Shown here: in pieces, positions 60,232 to 64,000 of the stretch
Layout: each line of letters begins with the position of its first letter
Position numbering within the stretch: the first letter of the stretch is position 1
NCBI RefSeq assembly: GCF_900101855.1
Contig: NZ_FMVC01000006.1
Location: 357,296-421,295, forward strand
Direction: 5' to 3'
DNA length: 64,000 nt
Source: Flavobacterium anhuiense
GTDB lineage: Bacteria > Bacteroidota > Bacteroidia > Flavobacteriales > Flavobacteriaceae
Position numbers and translations under genes: made by a program
The notes under the pieces: generated by a model
Database searches by the model: none
What the model saw: the letters and a program-made list of their open reading frames with translations, nothing else
What the model was told of the DNA's origin: nothing

Positions 60232-60576
60232 TTATTTTACTTTATTAAGAATAGCTTTGAAAGCTTCAGGGTGGTTCATAGCTAAATCTGCAAGAACTTT
60301 TCTGTTCAATTCGATTCCGTTAGCTTTAACTTTCCCCATGAATTGAGAATAAGACATTCCTTCTAATCTAGCTCCAGCGTTAATACGTTGAATCCATAAT
60401 GAACGGAAATTTCTTTTATTCTGTTTTCTGTCACGGTAAGCGTAGCTCATCGCTTTCTCTACCGCGTTCTTAGCAACTGTCCAAACGTTTTTACGTCTAC
60501 CAAAGAAACCTTTGGCTTGCTTCATTATTTTTTTTCTTCTTGCTCTTTTAGCAACTGAATTTACCGATCTTGGCAT
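60232..60576 (-). CDS. rplT: 50S ribosomal protein L20
   Basis: The 114-residue product starts MPRSVNSVAKRARRKKIMKQ and has AKGFFGRRKNVW and LWIQRINAGARLEGMSYSQF, all standard for L20. Last gene of the thrS operon. Confidence 0.98.
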   Translation of the reverse strand: MPRSVNSVAKRARRKKIMKQAKGFFGRRKNVWTVAKNAVEKAMSYAYRDRKQNKRNFRSLWIQRINAGARLEGMSYSQFMGKVKANGIELNRKVLADLAMNHPEAFKAILNKVK

Positions 60577-60749
60577 AATTTTAATGTTTTTTTGTAGCAG
60601 GCGTCCTGAATTGAATCAAAGGAACTTAAAGCCATACTCCAAGGTTATATAAATAATTTTTTAACCTAAAGAAATCTTAGTCAAATGTCGAATATCAAAC
60701 GTCAAAAGAAAATTACTTTTGACTTTAAGACTTTCTAACTTTAGACTTA
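60577..60749. repeat. L35-L20 spacer with AAAGTC-type repeats
   Basis: The 173-nt gap is unusually long for this operon. It contains the words CAAAAGAAAATTACTTTTGAC and GACTTTAAGACTTTCTAAC, related to those in the infC-rpmI gap. It may hold a leader for autoregulation by L20, but no known motif is recognised. Confidence 0.45.
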
Positions 60750-60947
60750 TTAGATAATTCTTAATTGTTGTTTAATGCTTCTCATATCTGTTTGGTGAAC
60801 TAGCGCTGAGTGAGTCAAAGCTAATTTACGTTTTTTAGATTTTTTAGTCAAGATGTGACTTTTAAAAGCATGCTTTCTTTTAATCTTTCCAGAGCCAGTA
60901 ACTTTAAAACGTTTCTTAGCGCTAGATTTTGTTTTCATTTTAGGCAT
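60750..60947 (-). CDS. rpmI: 50S ribosomal protein L35
   Basis: The 65-residue product MPKMKTKSSAKKRFKVTGSG ... KHAFKSHILTKKSKKRKLAL is a full-length L35. Confidence 0.98.
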   Translation of the reverse strand: MPKMKTKSSAKKRFKVTGSGKIKRKHAFKSHILTKKSKKRKLALTHSALVHQTDMRSIKQQLRII

Positions 60948-60989
60948 TTTTCCTAGTGTTTTAATTTATTCTTACTTACTTATATCTTT

Positions 60990-61060
60990 AGTAAAAAGTA
61001 AAAAGTTAAAAGTCAAAAGTCAGTTTATGACTTTCGACTTTAAGACTTTAAGCTTTCGAC
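60990..61060. repeat. infC-rpmI spacer repeats
   Basis: Near-tandem AGTAAAAAGTTAAAAGTCAA and inverted GACTTTCGACTTTAAGACTT words able to fold. Confidence 0.55.
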
Positions 61061-61615
61061 TTATTTCTTTTTCTTCGGAGCAATGAACATAATCATTCTC
61101 TTTCCTTCCAGAACTGGCATTGCCTCAACTTTTCCGTGTTCCTCTAAGTCTTGAGCAAGACGTAATAATAGAATCTGACCCTGATCTTTGTAAATGATTG
61201 AACGTCCTTTAAAGAAAACGAAAGCTTTTAATTTAGCTCCTTCTTTTAAGAATTTTTCAGCATTCTTTCTTTTAAACTCATAATCGTGCTCATCTGTCTG
61301 AGGACCAAAACGAATTTCTTTTACAACAACCTGAGAAGATTTAGCCTTTAATGCTTTATCACGTTTCTTTTGTTCATAAACAAATTTCTTGTAGTCCATG
61401 ATTTTACAAACTGGCGGCTCAGCATTTGGAGAAATTTCAACCAAATCCAACTCAAGCTGATCTGCTAAACGCAATGCATCAGCTATTTTAAAAACGCCAG
61501 GTTCGATGTTCTCACCTACAAGACGTACTTCTGGAACACGAATAAGATTGTTTATTCTGTGTGTGTCTTTTTTTTCTACTCGAGGTTGAAAACCTCTGTT
61601 ACTTTTTATTGCTAT
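61061..61615 (-). CDS. infC: translation initiation factor IF-3, ATA start
   Basis: The frame is IF-3 (RINNLIRVPEVRLVGENIEP, then EISPNAEPPVCKIMDYKKFV, KEIRFGPQTDEHDYEFK). It continues upstream of any ATG/GTG/TTG that would keep the N-terminal domain. The first possible start codon giving the family N-terminus (MAIKSNRGFQPRVEKK) is ATA at 61613-61615; an in-frame TAG lies three codons further upstream. This gives 184 residues. E. coli infC uses AUU for IF-3 autocontrol, so a rare start fits. A TTG at 61474 would remove 47 conserved residues. Confidence 0.9.
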   Translation of the reverse strand: MAIKSNRGFQPRVEKKDTHRINNLIRVPEVRLVGENIEPGVFKIADALRLADQLELDLVEISPNAEPPVCKIMDYKKFVYEQKKRDKALKAKSSQVVVKEIRFGPQTDEHDYEFKRKNAEKFLKEGAKLKAFVFFKGRSIIYKDQGQILLLRLAQDLEEHGKVEAMPVLEGKRMIMFIAPKKKK

Positions 61616-61631
61616 GACTTTCTAATTTAAG

Positions 61632-63578
61632 TTAAACTGTAAATACTTTTAATGTCTTTTTTATTTCTTCGTCAACAATCGAAGCAAATTCGTCGATTGA
61701 AACTGTGATGTTACCTTTTCCTTCTTGTCCATGACGACGAATAGAAATCGTTCCGTTTTTCTCTTCTTCCTCACCAACGATAAGCATAAATGGAATTTTT
61801 TGCATTTCTGCATCTCTAATTTTCTTACCGATAGTTTCATTTCGGTTGTCAATTAGGGCGCGAATTTCGTGATTTTCTAGCAAATCTAAAACTTTTTTAG
61901 CATAATTTTCGTATTTCTCGCTCAAAGACAAGATAATAGCTTGTTCAGGCATTAGCCAAAGTGGGAAATTTCCTGCAGTATGTTCAAGTAAAATTGCTAT
62001 AAAACGCTCCATAGATCCAAAAGGAGCTCTATGAATCATGACAGGGCGATGTAATTCATTATCAGCACCTTTATAGGTTAATTCAAAACGCTCAGGTAAA
62101 TTATAATCTACTTGAATAGTCCCTAACTGCCATTGTCTTCCCAAAGCGTCTTTTACCATGAAATCCAGTTTCGGACCGTAAAATGCTGCTTCGCCATATT
62201 CTACAACAGTATTTAGACCTTTGTCTTTTGCTGCATTAATGATTGCATTTTCAGCCTTTTCCCAGTTTTCATCTGTACCAATGTATTTTTCTCTGTCTTC
62301 CTGGTCTCTAAGTGAAATCTGAGCGGTAAAGTTTTCAAAACCTAAAGAACCGAATACATATAATACAAGGTCAATTACTTTTTTAAACTCCTCGTCCAAT
62401 TGCTCTGGGGTGCAGAAGATATGTGCATCGTCTTGAGTAAATCCTCTTACGCGAGTTAAACCGTGTAGTTCTCCAGATTGCTCGTATCTGTAAACAGTAC
62501 CAAATTCAGCATAACGCTTTGGCAAATCTTTATATGACCAAGGTCTTACATTGTAAATTTCACAGTGGTGAGGACAGTTCATTGGTTTCAATAAGAACTC
62601 TTCGCCTTCAGCTGGAGTATGAATCGGTTGGAAGCTGTCAGCTCCATATTTTGCATAGTGACCAGAAGTAACATAAAGTTCTTTCTGTCCAATATGTGGA
62701 CTAACTACTTGCTCGTATCCGGCTTTCTTCTGAGCTCTTTTTAAGAACTGTTCCAAACGATCTCTTAAAGCAGCTCCTTTTGGTAGCCATAAAGGCAAAC
62801 CTTGACCTACTTTTTGAGAGAAAGCAAACAATTCTAGTTCTTTTCCTAACTTACGGTGGTCACGACGTTTTGCTTCCTCAAGAAGTTCAAGATATTCAGT
62901 TAAATCTTTTTGTTTTGGGAAAGATGTTCCGTATACACGAGTCAACTGTTTGTTTTTCTCATCACCTCTCCAGTATGCGCCGGCAACGCTCATGATTTTT
63001 ACAGCTTTGATAATTCCGGTATTCGGAATATGTCCACCACGGCATAAATCAGTAAAAGTAGAGTGGTCGCAAAAAGTAATGGTTCCATCTTCAAGGTTTG
63101 AAATCAATTCAGTCTTGTAAACGTTGTCTTTATACATTTCTAATGCTTCCGCTTTACTTACCGGACGCATTTTAAAATCAAACTTTCCTCTTGCGATTTC
63201 AAGAATACGATCTTCAATCTTTTTAAAATCAGCCTCGGAGATTTTTTGGTCTTCAAAATCCACATCATAATAAAAACCATTAGCAATTGCAGGTCCTAGA
63301 GTTAGTTTAATTCCAGGATACAATTCCTCAAGAGCTTGAGCCATTACGTGCGAAGTTGAGTGCCAGAAAGCTTTTTTTCCCTCAGCATCATTCCAGGTAT
63401 ATAAAATAAGATTACCGTCGGTCGTTAATGGAGTCTCGGTTTCAATAGTTGTACCATTAAAAGATGCAGAAATAACATTTCTTGCAAAACCTTCGCTAAT
63501 GTTTTTAGCGACCTCCATTGGAGTTACGCCTGAAGCGAACTCTCTAATTGACCCATCGGGTAAAGTAATCTTGATCAT
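61632..63578 (-). CDS. thrS: threonyl-tRNA synthetase
   Basis: The 648-residue class II synthetase has the TGS domain (MIKITLPDGSIREFASGVTP), the editing domain HxxxH (HSTSHVMAQALEEL), and CRGGHIPNTG. The catalytic core includes MNCPHHCEIY (zinc Cys), FTQDDAHIFC and MIHRAPFGSMERF; the anticodon-binding C-terminus is also present. First gene of the IF3-L35-L20 operon, with its own promoter. Confidence 0.98.
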   Translation of the reverse strand: MIKITLPDGSIREFASGVTPMEVAKNISEGFARNVISASFNGTTIETETPLTTDGNLILYTWNDAEGKKAFWHSTSHVMAQALEELYPGIKLTLGPAIANGFYYDVDFEDQKISEADFKKIEDRILEIARGKFDFKMRPVSKAEALEMYKDNVYKTELISNLEDGTITFCDHSTFTDLCRGGHIPNTGIIKAVKIMSVAGAYWRGDEKNKQLTRVYGTSFPKQKDLTEYLELLEEAKRRDHRKLGKELELFAFSQKVGQGLPLWLPKGAALRDRLEQFLKRAQKKAGYEQVVSPHIGQKELYVTSGHYAKYGADSFQPIHTPAEGEEFLLKPMNCPHHCEIYNVRPWSYKDLPKRYAEFGTVYRYEQSGELHGLTRVRGFTQDDAHIFCTPEQLDEEFKKVIDLVLYVFGSLGFENFTAQISLRDQEDREKYIGTDENWEKAENAIINAAKDKGLNTVVEYGEAAFYGPKLDFMVKDALGRQWQLGTIQVDYNLPERFELTYKGADNELHRPVMIHRAPFGSMERFIAILLEHTAGNFPLWLMPEQAIILSLSEKYENYAKKVLDLLENHEIRALIDNRNETIGKKIRDAEMQKIPFMLIVGEEEEKNGTISIRRHGQEGKGNITVSIDEFASIVDEEIKKTLKVFTV

Positions 63579-63598
63579 TGTTTATAATTTTGTGAATG

Positions 63599-63629
63599 CA
63601 AATATACATGATTACAAAAATACATACAA
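63599..63629 (-). promoter_or_regulatory. thrS promoter
   Basis: Minus-strand TTG (63627-63629), 20 nt, TATATTTG (63599-63606), 20 nt before the ATG. Confidence 0.75.
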
Positions 63630-63845
63630 TATATATGTAGAAGTTTACTCTATTATATATAAGTATAGTTTTATTGTGTTACCTACGACTATCTCTTATT
63701 TTTGGACCGTCGGTTTTTTAAAACCTGCCAGTTTTTTTTTTTTACATATATATAGGAGAAACCCTCGACTGTCATGCTGAGTGAAGCCGAAGCCCTTTAA
63801 AGTTTTGCGATTTGGAATTTCACCATTGCAGTTTTGCTATTGATA
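63630..63845. other. spacer without recognisable gene
   Basis: AT-rich, with a T12 tract near 63736. TGTCATGCTGAGTGAAGCCG at about 63770 resembles the GTCAT..TGAG words of the palindrome at 28620. No gene. Confidence 0.4.
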
Positions 63846-63926
63846 AGGAGCTGTTTCCCGCTATTCGCTGCAATCTTTTTATGGCGAACCCCGCCATAAA
63901 AAGGATTTCCGCTTCTATCGGGGCTA
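63846..63926. repeat. REP-like hairpin repeat, copy 2
   Basis: Aligns with the 11283-11360 repeat. The core stem (63875-63903) has 12 bp and loop AACCC. The stem pair G-C of copy 1 is A-T here, so both strands changed together. Sequence to the right edge shows no gene. Confidence 0.85.
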
Positions 63927-64000
63927 TGGCGCCGGTTTCCAGAGGAAAAAGGAGGATCGGAGTTGGCGTCTTAGTGCCTTTAGGGGAATAAAAAAGATGG

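Noticed and set aside
61474..61474. IF-3 start at TTG 61474
   Set aside because: It would remove 47 residues of a conserved N-terminal domain whose coding sequence is intact upstream.
1..64000. CRISPR array, prophage, intact insertion sequence or ribosomal RNA operon
   Set aside because: No regularly spaced repeats, no phage structural genes, no transposase and no rRNA sequence were found on reading.

Overview
The window comes from a Flavobacterium-like member of the Bacteroidota. The evidence is low G+C, promoters of the TTTG / TAnnTTTG type, lipoproteins ending their signal with a Cys followed by acidic or Ser residues, a type IX secretion (T9SS) C-terminal domain, TonB receptor/lipoprotein pairs, a split transketolase, and spacers full of short self-similar repeats. 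No rRNA operon, CRISPR array, prophage or intact insertion sequence was seen. Four tRNA genes are present.

Layout. 1-11.3 kb is a vitamin B12 region. A cobalamin riboswitch with a clear promoter drives an outer-membrane receptor (BtuB) and a surface beta-propeller lipoprotein (BtuG-like). Next to it lie the nucleotide-loop assembly genes cobU, bluB-cobT (a fusion), cobS and cobC, and then the ABC importer btuF-btuC-btuD. The importer is split between btuC and btuD by a 601-bp unit with perfect 22-bp inverted ends. That unit carries a GxxExxY (PD-(D/E)XK-like) gene killed by one nonsense codon. 11.4-24.7 kb is mixed housekeeping: tRNA and rRNA modification, an SDR, a large secreted nuclease with a T9SS tail, an ECF sigma factor with a putative two-membrane-spanning anti-sigma factor, rmuC and a thioesterase. 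25-34.6 kb looks like a light/carotenoid regulon: YceI, a TIGR01777 epimerase, a TetR-like regulator with an ABC1 kinase, photolyase, an SRPBCC protein, crtZ, crtB, crtI, and a MerR-type regulator with a B12-binding domain (CarH/LitR type). B12 supply at one end of the window and a B12-dependent photoregulator at the other may be functionally linked.

35.3-37.4 kb holds three identical tRNA-Lys genes and one tRNA-Leu. An AT-rich island with two orphan ORFs and tRNA-like fragments at its edges lies between them. 37.4-49.1 kb is core metabolism and replication: aroK, a PRTase, an S4 protein, an FKBP lipoprotein, split transketolase, tgt, an LptF/G permease, a DMT exporter, accA and dnaB. 49.2-58.8 kb holds two regulatory modules. 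One is a small protein, a membrane protein, a histidine kinase and a LuxR-type regulator. The other is a pair of TPR histidine kinases, one of which has lost its catalytic residues, with a response regulator. The window ends with the classical thrS-infC-rpmI-rplT operon, in which infC appears to start at an ATA codon.

The least explained features are the inverted-repeat GxxExxY unit, the degenerate kinase partner, the intergenic self-similar repeats found in about ten spacers, and a hairpin repeat family whose two good copies show a compensatory stem change.
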